DNA of 32,489 bases from an uncultured Eubacterium sp. (GCA_934358495.1 CAKRKO010000021.1:1-32489), one strand, 5' to 3'. Positions 1-7,976 are shown, counted from the stretch's first letter. Notes: generated from the letters alone by a model not told the origin. Numbers and translations: made by a program.

Positions 1-197
1 TATTTGCCCAACTGAACAATCTTGGGCTGGTCAAGTCCATATTTAGCATTTAAAGCGTCGATAGTGGCCTGTGTCGGTGTTTTCTCAGATAACCACGGAT
101 TTCCCGGGATTGCATTCATCAAGAAAAACGTAACACATGCAACTACCAACACCGTGACAATCGCCATTAAGACTCTTCGTGCTGTGTACTTTGCCAT
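1..197 (-). CDS. Oligopeptide/dipeptide ABC transporter permease (DppB/OppB type), N-terminal fragment
   Basis: The gene runs off the left edge, and only about 65 codons are visible. The product starts MAKYTARRVLMAIVTV and has one strong N-terminal membrane segment. It is followed by the NAIPGNPW and YGLDQP motifs that are typical of the first periplasmic/extracellular segment of OppB/DppB permeases. In the family this protein pairs with a DppC-type permease, two ATPases and a solute-binding lipoprotein, which would lie outside the window. The ATG is preceded by AAAGGTG and, about 95 bp further up, by a near-consensus promoter, so the start is secure. Peptide or nickel import cannot be told apart from this fragment. 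Confidence 0.85.
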   Translation of the reverse strand, partial: MAKYTARRVLMAIVTVLVVACVTFFLMNAIPGNPWLSEKTPTQATIDALNAKYGLDQPKIVQLGK

Positions 198-278
198 TTT
201 TTACACCTTTCCTCTCTCATTCTCATACGTCACGCTGTCGCCAATCTAGTACAATTCTGTAATGCTTTACTATTGTAA

Positions 279-290
279 ATTGTCGACAAT
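279..290. promoter_or_regulatory. Perfect 12-bp palindrome at the transporter transcription start (possible operator)
   Basis: ATTGTCGACAAT is a perfect palindrome placed at about +1 to +12 relative to the predicted start of the peptide-transporter promoter. Its position fits a repressor operator, but no regulator gene is visible and the sequence does not match a box I recognise. Confidence 0.4.
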
Positions 291-297
291 ATTCTAT

Positions 298-326
298 ATT
301 ATACCTGTTTTTTACATAATGGTCAA
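298..326 (-). promoter_or_regulatory. Promoter of the peptide-transporter operon
   Basis: On the minus strand TTGACC (321-326) is followed after exactly 17 nt by TATAAT (298-303), close to the sigma-A consensus. The expected transcription start is near 291. That leaves a leader of about 95 nt before the permease ATG at 197. Confidence 0.75.
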
Positions 327-491
327 CCGAAACAGCTATTTTTTGTATTTATTTTTCGGACAGCTGTTTTTGATACGCGTACATTTTTCCTCCTTTTGTC
401 CATAATTTGCAGATTTCTTTCCATAATACAGTAAAAACAGGCAAAAGTCAGCACTGAAAAATCCGGTTTTTTTGTATAATTTTACCTTCCT

Positions 492-698
492 GAAATGGGG
501 AGGGCTGGCGGAGGGCATGCACACGGACACGGACATTTTTCTGCATACGCTGCGCCGCTTATCTCCGCCTCCTCCCGCGAACTCGCACGCAAAACCAGCG
601 TGCTCAGACACACTCCCGGAGGCGGGCTATGCTCGCTCCTGCGACGAAAAATGCCCTACCGTCCTTTGTGCATGTCCTCCTGCCAGCCTCCGCATTTC
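492..698. repeat. 207-bp GC-rich imperfect palindrome (extragenic or MITE-like element)
   Basis: The left arm (492-541) and the right arm (646-698) are imperfect inverted copies. Both run from GAAATG through GGAGG, CTGGC and CATGCAC to ATTTTTC. The inner parts also pair: CCGCCTCC with GGAGGCGG, and GCACGC (585-590) with GCGTGC (598-603) around a 7-nt loop at the exact centre. The segment is much richer in G+C than the AT-rich DNA on both sides. It contains open frames on both strands, but palindromic DNA yields mirrored frames, and none has a good ribosome binding site. It could be a mobile or extragenic repeat, or a transcribed hairpin RNA. The rest of the 198-844 gap shows only the transporter promoter. 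Confidence 0.65.
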
Positions 699-844
699 AT
701 TCACTCCAAACGGTGCCACAGCTGACGCTGCCTTATTTTTGTACTGGCATTATTTTCTATTTCGTTATAGAATAACAGAGAAAAATACTTTGCTATTTTT
801 GCCCCCAACATCAGATCAAAAATATACTATTAAGGAGTTTGATT

Positions 845-1864
845 ATGGAAAATTTAACTGTTAGTTTTATTACCGATCAGCTAAAACAGCTGACTTCTAT
901 TCCGAGTCCGTCAGGATTCACAAAAGCAGTGACCCGGTATCTCGTTTCCACATTGGAAGAGATGGGATATACACCGGAATGTTCCCGCAAAGGCAATGTC
1001 CTTGTAACAATTGGTGGGGAAGGAAGCCCATTGATCCTTGCTGCTCATGTGGATACGCTTGGCGCTATGGTGCGTTCTATCAAGAGCAACGGACGCCTGC
1101 GCCCGACTACCATCGGCGGACATCAGTGGTGCACTGCTGACGGTGAAAACTGCACCGTGCACACAAGAGATGGAAAAGTATACACCGGTGTCGTATTAAA
1201 CAGGGAGCCATCCGCACATGTAGCGGATCAGAAAGTAGAAGCGACAGAGGAAAATATGGAAATCCTGTTAGACGAGAATGTAAGCACGGATAAAGACGTG
1301 AAAGGACTTGGCATACAGGTCGGTGATTTTATTGCAATGGATCCACGCACGACGGTAACTCCAAGCGGTTACATCAAAAGCCGTTTCCTGGATGACAAAC
1401 TTTCGGCTGCTATTCTTCTGGGCGTTGCAAAGGAAGTTGCTGACGGCGCACTTACTTTGAATCGCAAAGTTTCTTTATTATTTACCGTTTATGAAGAAGT
1501 CGGACATGGTGGAAGTTTTATTCCGGCTGATACTGAGGAAATGCTTTGTGTAGATATGGGCTGTGTCGGCGATGATCTTGGATGCACCGAGCGCATGGTT
1601 TCCATCTGCGCCAAAGATTCCGGCGGACCTTATAACTACGATCTGGTGACAGAACTGTCCGAACTTGCAAAAGCAAATGATCTTGATTACGCCATTGACG
1701 TATATCCGCATTATGGTTCTGACGTAGAGGCAACACTGCGAGGCGGTTTTGATATCCGTCACGGACTGATCGGTCCGGGTGTCTATGCATCCCATAACTA
1801 TGAGCGTTCTCATGTGGATGGTGTCAAAAATACACTTGAGCTTTTAAATGCTTATTTAAGATGA
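845..1864 (+). CDS. M42 family metallopeptidase (glutamyl aminopeptidase/deblocking aminopeptidase type)
   Basis: This is a 339-aa co-catalytic two-metal aminopeptidase, expected to be cytoplasmic and to trim peptides. Family metal and catalytic residues are visible: AAHVDTLG (His68, Asp70), SRFLDDKLS (Asp183/184), VYEEVG (Glu217-Glu218) and CVDMG (Asp237), with a late histidine in the ASHNYERSH segment. Length fits the family (about 340-360). The ATG at 845 is chosen over an upstream in-frame TTG because AAGGAG (832-837) lies 7 nt before it. It is the only complete plus-strand gene here. It sits next to a peptide importer reading the other way, which fits a peptide-utilisation role but does not prove it. 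Its stop codon lies inside the left arm of an inverted repeat. Confidence 0.93.
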   Translation: MENLTVSFITDQLKQLTSIPSPSGFTKAVTRYLVSTLEEMGYTPECSRKGNVLVTIGGEGSPLILAAHVDTLGAMVRSIKSNGRLRPTTIGGHQWCTADGENCTVHTRDGKVYTGVVLNREPSAHVADQKVEATEENMEILLDENVSTDKDVKGLGIQVGDFIAMDPRTTVTPSGYIKSRFLDDKLSAAILLGVAKEVADGALTLNRKVSLLFTVYEEVGHGGSFIPADTEEMLCVDMGCVGDDLGCTERMVSICAKDSGGPYNYDLVTELSELAKANDLDYAIDVYPHYGSDVEATLRGGFDIRHGLIGPGVYASHNYERSHVDGVKNTLELLNAYLR

Positions 1865-2014
1865 ATGACCTTGGGGCACGCCCCGCTATGAGCATAAAAG
1901 TGGGATTTTTATCCCACGATATGCGAATAGCGGGAAGGATTGTGAGAGTGCATAGCACGGAACAATCCGTGTAATCAAGATTTGGGTGTTTACAGTGTCA
2001 AAAGGTCATTCATC
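1860..2014. repeat. Structured element bounded by a 13-bp perfect inverted repeat
   Basis: GATGAATGACCTT (1860-1872) is repeated in perfect inverted orientation at 2002-2014. Nested hairpins lie between the arms: GGGGC/GCCCC just inside the left arm, CCCGCTAT (1882-1889) with ATAGCGGG (1927-1934), GCATA with TATGC, and GTGGGAT (1900-1906) with ATCCCAC (1911-1917). A GGATTGT/ACAATCC pair lies further right. The left arm includes the stop codon of the M42 gene. The shape suits a small non-autonomous mobile or extragenic palindromic element. It may also serve as a transcript end between the converging M42 and licT genes. Confidence 0.55.
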
Positions 2015-2055
2015 CAATCCCCCCTCAAACAACTCATATACATCTTTCAGGTATT

Positions 2056-2889
2056 CTAGTTTTCATCATCCTGGCTGACACGTTCAATATGCATCGCCAG
2101 ATAGCCAATCTCCAACTCTTCTAACTGCTTATGCAATGCATGGCTCAGATGATCACAGACAGTTGTAGCCAGCTGATAGGATTCCGGGAAATTATGCTGT
2201 ACGTAATCATTCATATTGACTTTCAGCGATTCTCCTTTGAGCACCCGGGCCACCATATATTTCACGTGATTCATGAGGCGATTATAACTCAATGACATCA
2301 CATTGATCTGAATGCCGCGCTGATCCTCGATCAATGACACACAGTCACGCACTGCCTGCGCCATCTGCATGGACACGGAAACAGATTCTTTTTCCAGTGC
2401 TGAATGAATGTGTAATGCCACATAACCAATCTCGTCCTCATCAATATCGACCTGTTTTTCCTTTTTCAGAATCGGTCGGATCCTGGATGCCACTTTGAAT
2501 TCCGAATGAAACAATGTCTTGATATCTTCTGTTAACGGATTGGAAATCTGTTCTCCTTTTTGCAGACGTTGCACTGCAAATGCGATATGGTCAGCCATCG
2601 GGAACAAAATACTCCGGTCTATTTTTCCAAACTGCCGTTCTGCCTCATTTAAAATCAGGTTTGCCATCTGAAAATATTCCGGCTGGATCGTTTTGATCAG
2701 TTCCGAAGCATCCCCTCTGGAGGATGTCTCCTGAATTGAATAAACCGTACAATCTGCCGGCTGTTCAAAACGTTCGCCGGGCTTTTTCCCAAATCCAACC
2801 CCTTTTCCCAAAAGCACATATTCTTTACTATCATTCATATCCAGAGCAATTACCCCATTATGATTTAAAACTTTACATATGCGATACAT
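2056..2889 (-). CDS. licT: LicT/BglG family transcriptional antiterminator
   Basis: This 277-aa RNA-binding antiterminator is regulated by PTS phosphorylation. The N-terminal CAT RNA-binding domain (about 1-55) reads MYRICKVLNHNGVIALD and continues through KGVGFGKKPG, the family signature. Two PRD domains follow, with histidines in the DHIAFAVQRL and GYVALHIHSA segments (PRD1) and in DHLSHAL and GYLAMHIERV (PRD2). The frame stays open upstream, but AGAAGGAAG before the ATG at 2889 and the family start MYRI support this start. It is the third gene after EIICBA and ptsI. A RAT sequence in the leader of that cluster is its likely target. It also seems to have its own promoter (2988-3015). Confidence 0.92.
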   Translation of the reverse strand: MYRICKVLNHNGVIALDMNDSKEYVLLGKGVGFGKKPGERFEQPADCTVYSIQETSSRGDASELIKTIQPEYFQMANLILNEAERQFGKIDRSILFPMADHIAFAVQRLQKGEQISNPLTEDIKTLFHSEFKVASRIRPILKKEKQVDIDEDEIGYVALHIHSALEKESVSVSMQMAQAVRDCVSLIEDQRGIQINVMSLSYNRLMNHVKYMVARVLKGESLKVNMNDYVQHNFPESYQLATTVCDHLSHALHKQLEELEIGYLAMHIERVSQDDEN

Positions 2890-2919
2890 CTTCTTTCTTC
2901 CTTCTCCCACTGAATTTAA

Positions 2920-2940
2920 GAATGCCCTCGGCATTCTTGT
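2920..2940 (-). promoter_or_regulatory. Hairpin in the licT leader
   Basis: AAGAATGCC and GGCATTCTT pair around a 3-nt loop between the licT promoter and its start. A second short stem (CCCAC/GTGGG) lies at about 2946-2965. Neither is followed by a U run, so they look like leader structure rather than terminators. Confidence 0.35.
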
Positions 2941-2987
2941 TGCTCCCCACCTATAAAAGTGGGTGTCTTCTCGACTGAGATAAAAGT

Positions 2988-3015
2988 ATTTTAGCATAGA
3001 ACACTACATTTTCAA
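2988..3015 (-). promoter_or_regulatory. Probable promoter of licT
   Basis: TTGAAA (3010-3015) and TAAAAT (2988-2993) are 16 nt apart on the minus strand, upstream of licT and downstream of a terminator-like hairpin. This would let licT be made independently of the PTS leader. Confidence 0.45.
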
Positions 3016-3026
3016 ACCCACAAAAC

Positions 3027-3078
3027 TAAAAATCCAAAAAAGAGCAGCCACACATCCGCTCAGGATCTGCTGCTGCCC
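3027..3078 (-). terminator. Rho-independent terminator after ptsI
   Basis: On the minus strand AGCAGC is followed by an inner GATCC/GGAT pairing, then GCTGCT and a run of six T. It lies after the ptsI stop and before the licT promoter, so it should end or reduce transcription from the PTS leader before licT. Confidence 0.55.
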
Positions 3079-3112
3079 GTTTTCTACCTTGGCTTTTCAT
3101 TCACTTTTATAT

Positions 3113-4741
3113 TTATTTTTCTGTGTATTCACAGATATTTTTACGAACTTTGAGTACCATGGACGGAGCTACTGAAAGTTCGTCCACACCCATTTCCATA
3201 AAAGCATCTGTCAGTTCCAGGTCTGCGCCAAGCTCACCGCAGATACCGGCCCATTTTCCATACTTGTGTGCATTTTCCACAACCATGCGGATCATGCGTA
3301 AAATTGCTTTGTGATGTGCATTATAAAAATCATCTAATTTCGCATTCTGACGGTCAATGGCCAATGTGTACTGTGTCAGATCATTGGTTCCGATACTGAA
3401 GAAATCTACCATCTGCGCCAGTTCATCGCTGATCATAACCGCTGCCGGTGTCTCGATCATTACACCCTGCTCCGGCATTTTGTACGGAATCTCTGCCGCT
3501 TCCAATTCAGCACGCACTTCTTCTACAATGGCAAAAATCTGCTCCACTTCCTCCGTAGAAGTGATCATCGGATACATGACAGACAGATTTCCATAGACAG
3601 CTGCACGAAGTAATGCACGAAGCTGTGTTTTGAAAATCTCCGGCTGTTTCAGGCAAATACGGATCGCACGATAACCCATTGCAGGATTTTCCTCTTCGCC
3701 GAGATTAAAATAATCCACCTGTTTGTCTGCACCGATATCAAGCGTACGGATGATCACTTTTTTGCCAGCCATCAGCTGCAGTGCCTGCTTATAAGCTGCA
3801 AACTGCTCTTCCTCAGTCGGGAAATCTGTTTTTCCGAGATACAGAAATTCACTTCGGAACAGACCGACGCCTTCTGCATCATTGTCCAGCACACTTGCAA
3901 TGTCGGACACACTTCCGATATTTGCATACAAATGCACTTTTTTGCCATCTTTTGTAACAGTTTCCTGTCCTTTCATCTGCTGCAGAAGCTGCTGCTTTTC
4001 CGCTTCCTCTGCCATACGTGCTTTTGTCTGCTCACACACTTCCCCGGAAGGCTCTACGACAAATGTGCCCTCAAAGCCATCAACTACTGCCTGCATGCCA
4101 TTCTGCATCGCATCCAGATCCATCGGCACACCGATCAGCGCCGGAATATTCATCATCCGGGCAAGAATTGCAGTATGGGAATTCGTAGAACCGTGTACTG
4201 TGACAAATCCGAGGATTTTGTCCTTGTCCATCTGAACAGTCTCACTTGGAGACAGATCATCTGCCACGATGATAGACGGTTCCATATCGTTCATATCTAC
4301 CGGTGCATTACCGGAGAGGTTCTGGACCAGGCGGTTGGAAATATCTCTGATATCAGCAGACCTCGCCTGCATGTAATCATCATCCATGCTGGCAAACATT
4401 TCTGCAAAATTGTCTCCGGTAACAGCAACCGCATATTCTGCATTTACCATCTCGTTGCGGATCATATTGCAGATTGCATCCTGATAATCCTCATCTTCCA
4501 GCATCATCTGATGCACTTCAAAAATTGCTGCACTGGCTTCGCCAACTTCTTTCACTGCCTTATCATACAATTTCTGAAGCTGCTCCTGTGAAGCTGTTAC
4601 CGCTTCCTGCATACGGGCGATCTCACCTTCTGCATCAGTGATTTTTCCCCGTTTTACCTGTACATCATTTTTCTTAAATACTACAACCGGTCCTAAAACA
4701 ATTCCTTTATAAACGGATTTTCCTTTGTATTCCTGTGCCAT
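3113..4741 (-). CDS. ptsI: Phosphoenolpyruvate-protein phosphotransferase (PTS enzyme I)
   Basis: This 542-aa cytoplasmic enzyme takes phosphate from PEP and passes it to HPr. The N-terminal HPr-binding and phosphohistidine region contains GSTNSHTAILAR with the phosphorylated His189. The C-terminal PEP-binding barrel shows RTLDIGADKQ, NPAMGYRAIR, FFSIGTNDLTQYTLA and the active-site cysteine in GICGELG. Length is slightly below the usual 570. The ATG at 4741 follows AAGGAG with good spacing, and the product begins MAQEYKGKSVYKGI as expected, so the longer frame is not used. HPr is not encoded nearby. ptsI lies between EIICBA and licT, 118 nt after the former, with a strong hairpin in the gap. 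Confidence 0.96.
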   Translation of the reverse strand: MAQEYKGKSVYKGIVLGPVVVFKKNDVQVKRGKITDAEGEIARMQEAVTASQEQLQKLYDKAVKEVGEASAAIFEVHQMMLEDEDYQDAICNMIRNEMVNAEYAVAVTGDNFAEMFASMDDDYMQARSADIRDISNRLVQNLSGNAPVDMNDMEPSIIVADDLSPSETVQMDKDKILGFVTVHGSTNSHTAILARMMNIPALIGVPMDLDAMQNGMQAVVDGFEGTFVVEPSGEVCEQTKARMAEEAEKQQLLQQMKGQETVTKDGKKVHLYANIGSVSDIASVLDNDAEGVGLFRSEFLYLGKTDFPTEEEQFAAYKQALQLMAGKKVIIRTLDIGADKQVDYFNLGEEENPAMGYRAIRICLKQPEIFKTQLRALLRAAVYGNLSVMYPMITSTEEVEQIFAIVEEVRAELEAAEIPYKMPEQGVMIETPAAVMISDELAQMVDFFSIGTNDLTQYTLAIDRQNAKLDDFYNAHHKAILRMIRMVVENAHKYGKWAGICGELGADLELTDAFMEMGVDELSVAPSMVLKVRKNICEYTEK

Positions 4742-4811
4742 ACTGTTCTCCTTATCCTTACCCTGACGATGGTTCATTTTTCACTTTATCATTTAATCTC
4801 TTTTTGTGAAG

Positions 4812-4847
4812 CAGCCTGGGGTTTTTGTTTTTCCACCCCAGAGGCTG
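4812..4847 (-). promoter_or_regulatory. Intercistronic hairpin between EIICBA and ptsI
   Basis: CAGCCT-C-TGGGGT pairs with ACCCCA-GGCTG around an A-rich loop. On the transcribed minus strand there is no following U run. A partial terminator or an mRNA processing/stability element is therefore more likely than full termination. The gene order still fits one operon. Confidence 0.45.
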
Positions 4848-4859
4848 TTTCGATTTTAT

Positions 4860-7031
4860 TTACGCTTCTTCGTAAACGTCTACTGCAAATAACGGCTCAC
4901 CGGCTTTTACTTCGCCCTCTGCCAGCAGTCTGACTTTCTGATTATCCTCTAATTCTGTACACAGAATCGGAGAACAAAGTGACGGAGCATTTGCGGTCAG
5001 ATAATCAATGTCGATCTCCAACAGCTTGTCACCTTTTTTCACGCTCTGTCCATTTTCTACAAAGCAGGTAAATCCTTTGCCTTCCAGATTTACAGTATCA
5101 ATACCGATGTGAAGCAGCATAGATAAACCGCTGTCTGTCAAAAATCCGATGGCATGCTTTGTGTCAAATACAAAAATAACCTGTCCGTCTTCCGGTGCTA
5201 CGATCGTCGCTGCTGTCGGAGTAACCACTGCGCCATCGCCCATCATTCTTCCTGCAAAGGCATCATCCGGTGCAGTTGCCAGATCAGCAGCGATACCTGT
5301 GATCGGGCTGGATACGATGATTGTCTCTTTTACAACTTCTTTTGGCTCGTTTGCATTGGAAACAGCTGCCTCTGCTGCTGCACTGTCGTCTGCTGTATGT
5401 GCAGATTCAACGGCCGGTTCATTTGTGCTGATCTCCTCATCCGGCGCTTTCTCCAGATAATCCTCGAAATTGGATTTGATCACAGTTACTTTCGGTCCGT
5501 AAATGATCTGAACACCATTTCCTTTATGAACCACACCGGAAGCTCCGGTTGCTTTCAAAATTGCATCGTTTACCAGTTCCGGTTTGTATACCGTACAACG
5601 AAGTCTCGTTGCACAGCAGTCTACATCAGAAATATTTTTCTTTCCGCCAAGACCTTTCAGGATTCCCTCAGAAACAGGATCATCCCCTGCGGCACCATTT
5701 TCGCCTTCTTTTTTCGCATTAACATCTGCTCTTGTATACAGTTTTACTTCTTCTGTATCGTCACGGCCCGGTGTTTTCAGATTCAGTTTCTTGATCAGGA
5801 AGCTGAACAGGAAGTAGTATACGATGAAGTATGCGATTCCGACGATCACTACCCATACCCAGCTTGTTTTCTTGTTGCCCTGTAAGATACCAAAGAGGAA
5901 CAGATCGATAAATCCGCCGGAGAATGTCATTCCGACACCAACATTACAAATATGCATCAGCATGTAAGCCAGACCTGCAAATACGCAGTGGATACCATAC
6001 AGAAGCGGTGCTACAAAAAGGAATGTAAACTCTAATGGCTCTGTAATACCTGTCAGCATGGAAGTCAGTGCTGCGGAAAGTAATAAACCACCGACAGCTT
6101 TTCTCTTTTCCGGTTTTGCTGTGCGGTACATTGCAAGTGCTGCTCCCGGCAGACCAAAAATCATCAGCGGGAATTTACCGGACATAAATCTGGTTGCTGA
6201 TACTGCGAAATGATCCACGGTCGGATCAGATAACTGTGCAAAGAAGATGTTCTGTGCGCCTTCGATGAGTTTTCCACCAACTTCGAGTGTTCCGCCCACA
6301 CCTGTCTGCCAGAATGGCAGATAAAATACGTGATGCAGACCAAACGGAAGCAGTAAACGCTCAAGGAAACCATACACCCATGTACCTGCGTAACCAGACT
6401 TCAGTACAAGGTCACCAAGTGCGTAGATACCGGACTGGATCACCGGCCATACAAAGAACATCAGGATTCCGACACCAACAAATACGATACCGGAAATGAT
6501 CGGTACAAAACGGGTTCCACCAAAGAAAGATAATACCTGCGGAAGCTCGATTTTGTAAAAACGGTTATGCAGTGCTGCAACACCAAGACCTACGATGATA
6601 CCACCAAATACACCCATCTGTAAGGATGTGATACCGCATACATCTGTCACAGAACCGGACAGCATTGTCTCAGCGCCACCCTTGATATTGATCAGTGCTC
6701 CGATGGAGGCATGCATGATAAAAAACGCAATAACTGCTGCCAGCGCTGCAACCGCTTTTTCTTTCTTTGCCATACCAATGGCTACACCCATGGCAAATAT
6801 AATCGGCAAATTCGTGAAAATGATGTTGCCGGCTGCATTCATAACCTGCAAAATCTGGTTCAGTACTGTACCTGGTCCCATAACACCAAGCAGACCGTAA
6901 GTTTCAAGCATTGTTTCATTTGTAAAAGATCCACCAATACCAAGCAGCAGACCGGCTACCGGCAGAATTGCGATCGGCAGCATGAAGGATCGTCCAACCC
7001 TCTGCAAAACTCCAAAAATTTTGTCTTTCAT
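4860..7031 (-). CDS. ptsG: PTS glucose-type EIICBA transporter
   Basis: This 723-aa membrane protein imports and phosphorylates a sugar. Domains run in the order C-B-A. EIIC (about 1-400) has multiple membrane segments and the motifs GRSFMLPIAILPVAG, FGLHHVFYLPFW and GITEPLEF. EIIB (about 450-530) carries the CCATRLRC phosphocysteine region (Cys472/473). EIIA (about 565-723) has HAIG and LLHIGIDTV, with the phosphorylated His near 641. The order and the HHVFYLPFW motif favour glucose over N-acetylglucosamine or beta-glucosides, but substrate is inferred. The ATG at 7031 has AGTGAGG upstream and yields the family start MKDKIFGVLQ. Expression is probably controlled by the RAT/terminator leader. 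Confidence 0.92.
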   Translation of the reverse strand: MKDKIFGVLQRVGRSFMLPIAILPVAGLLLGIGGSFTNETMLETYGLLGVMGPGTVLNQILQVMNAAGNIIFTNLPIIFAMGVAIGMAKKEKAVAALAAVIAFFIMHASIGALINIKGGAETMLSGSVTDVCGITSLQMGVFGGIIVGLGVAALHNRFYKIELPQVLSFFGGTRFVPIISGIVFVGVGILMFFVWPVIQSGIYALGDLVLKSGYAGTWVYGFLERLLLPFGLHHVFYLPFWQTGVGGTLEVGGKLIEGAQNIFFAQLSDPTVDHFAVSATRFMSGKFPLMIFGLPGAALAMYRTAKPEKRKAVGGLLLSAALTSMLTGITEPLEFTFLFVAPLLYGIHCVFAGLAYMLMHICNVGVGMTFSGGFIDLFLFGILQGNKKTSWVWVVIVGIAYFIVYYFLFSFLIKKLNLKTPGRDDTEEVKLYTRADVNAKKEGENGAAGDDPVSEGILKGLGGKKNISDVDCCATRLRCTVYKPELVNDAILKATGASGVVHKGNGVQIIYGPKVTVIKSNFEDYLEKAPDEEISTNEPAVESAHTADDSAAAEAAVSNANEPKEVVKETIIVSSPITGIAADLATAPDDAFAGRMMGDGAVVTPTAATIVAPEDGQVIFVFDTKHAIGFLTDSGLSMLLHIGIDTVNLEGKGFTCFVENGQSVKKGDKLLEIDIDYLTANAPSLCSPILCTELEDNQKVRLLAEGEVKAGEPLFAVDVYEEA

Positions 7032-7130
7032 AGTTTTCCTCACTCTCAAAATAGACATTCATTGTTATATTGTACCCATTTTTTGAATTCACATAGCAGG
7101 AAGAAGCTTTTTTCATGTCGGCCGAACCAC

Positions 7131-7188
7131 AAAAAAAGGCACTAACCCTACATAAATATCAAAAAAATATCTATGCACGGTTAATGCC
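7131..7188 (-). terminator. Conditional terminator in the PTS leader
   Basis: On the minus strand GGCATTAACC pairs with GGTTAGTGCC (one G-U pair), and CATAGATAT with ATATTTATG inside. A run of seven T follows directly. The 5' arm shares bases with the RAT sequence, so antiterminator and terminator folds exclude each other. Confidence 0.85.
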
Positions 7189-7208
7189 TGCCTAATCAGT
7201 AACACACC
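7179..7208 (-). promoter_or_regulatory. RAT antiterminator site (LicT/SacY type)
   Basis: The minus strand reads GG, TGTTACTG, GCAGGC and ACC in the spacing of a ribonucleic antiterminator of the BglG family. It lies just after the promoter and overlaps the 5' arm of the leader terminator. Binding of LicT, encoded at the end of the same gene cluster, would permit transcription of EIICBA and ptsI. Confidence 0.88.
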
Positions 7209-7220
7209 ATGTATGCTATA

Positions 7221-7249
7221 TTTATATCACATTGACATTTCTTTGTCAA
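7221..7249 (-). promoter_or_regulatory. Promoter of the PTS operon, with overlapping inverted repeat
   Basis: TTGACA (7244-7249), 17 nt, then TATAAA (7221-7226) on the minus strand is near consensus. ATTGACA (7231-7237) and TGTCAAT (7244-7250) form a perfect 7-bp inverted repeat across the -35 region, a possible operator. Confidence 0.75.
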
Positions 7250-7256
7250 TAAAAAT

Positions 7257-7790
7257 TTATTCCTTGTCATCTTCCAGCCGCCGATTCAGCAACGTCGCAA
7301 TGATTTCAAGCACCACTGCCAGTCCGATCACACATCCAACGGCAACTTTACCGGATCCTCCCATGATAGTCTGTACAATACCTCCGATTTTCGGAATGGA
7401 ACGAACCATTTTTCCCATGTACTGATTGTACATTACCGGATTCATATCATTCTCTTCATTTGCATCGCCTTTTGTGATGAATTCACCCATGGCGGTACTA
7501 TTTGATACGACACGATGGGTAATGATCGAGCCATCCGCATCAGAACCATAAAAAGCGATAACGTCACCTTCGACAATCTCTTTCGGCTCTACATATTTGA
7601 TATATACGAGACTTCCAACAGGAATTTCCGGTTCCATACTTCCACTGATCACCGTATATAAATGATACCCCATGGCTTTCGGGACTGTCAGCGGAATACA
7701 CGCTGCCACTACTACTATGAGTAAAAATGTTCCAATCACACTAAGTAACGTTGCAATCGGATTCTTTCTCTTGTGCTTCTCTCTGCTCAA
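7257..7790 (-). CDS. sipW: SipW-type (ER-type) signal peptidase I
   Basis: This 177-aa membrane serine protease belongs to the S26B family. The N-terminal membrane anchor (about 12-33) is followed by the catalytic Ser51 in ISGSMEPEI. His92 in IITHRVV takes the place of the bacterial lysine. Conserved acidic residues lie in KGDANEEND, and a C-terminal membrane segment ends the protein. SipW-type enzymes process TasA/camelysin signal peptides in Bacillus. Two proteins with such signals are encoded at 10270-11548, so they are its likely substrates. The start is TTG, with GAGGAG 8 nt upstream inside the end of the preceding HEPN frame. It is separated from the pilus operon by a terminator and an MNT/HEPN remnant. 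Confidence 0.9.
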   Translation of the reverse strand: MSREKHKRKNPIATLLSVIGTFLLIVVVAACIPLTVPKAMGYHLYTVISGSMEPEIPVGSLVYIKYVEPKEIVEGDVIAFYGSDADGSIITHRVVSNSTAMGEFITKGDANEENDMNPVMYNQYMGKMVRSIPKIGGIVQTIMGGSGKVAVGCVIGLAVVLEIIATLLNRRLEDDKE

Positions 7791-7792
7791 AA

Positions 7793-7966
7793 CTACTTCT
7801 CCTCGACTTTTTCATTAATATACGTTGCCAACAGTTCATATACATAATCTGCATTTTCTATCTGCTCTTGTGTATCTGATTTACTGGCTATAACACCACT
7901 ATGCTTGCTTGAATCAAAATCATCTTTTGCTCTCTCCAGCCTGTATTTTGCATAGTCCATATGCAT
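7793..7966 (-). pseudogene. HEPN-domain toxin remnant with internal in-frame deletions
   Basis: The frame encodes only 57 aa: MHMDYAKYRLERAKDDF, then a segment like the family's DSKKHSGVI, then the C-terminal TQEQIENADYVYELL helix. Full HEPN proteins of this group are about 120-130 aa. They carry a central RSYYAIF helix and a second core helix with the RNase motif (R, then H or a similar polar residue). Both stretches are missing, apparently through two separate in-frame losses, so the toxin should be inactive. It follows the MNT gene by 10 nt, as in MNT-HEPN toxin-antitoxin pairs, and its last codons hold the ribosome binding site of sipW. A shortened functional protein cannot be excluded. 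Confidence 0.7.
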
Positions 7967-7976
7967 GGAATCATAA

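Noticed and set aside
336..864. Open frames on both strands through the GC-rich island
   Set aside because: They are mirrored by the palindrome, have no good ribosome binding site and show no recognisable product.
2890..2997. Upstream extension of the licT frame
   Set aside because: The frame passes through the leader hairpin and close to the predicted promoter; the ribosome binding site and family start support 2889.
3932..4591. 219-codon plus-strand frame opposite ptsI
   Set aside because: It is antisense to a certain gene, and its composition is that of a shadow frame.
5154..5885. 243-codon plus-strand frame opposite the PTS EIICBA gene
   Set aside because: Cysteine-rich shadow of a certain coding region, without a ribosome binding site.
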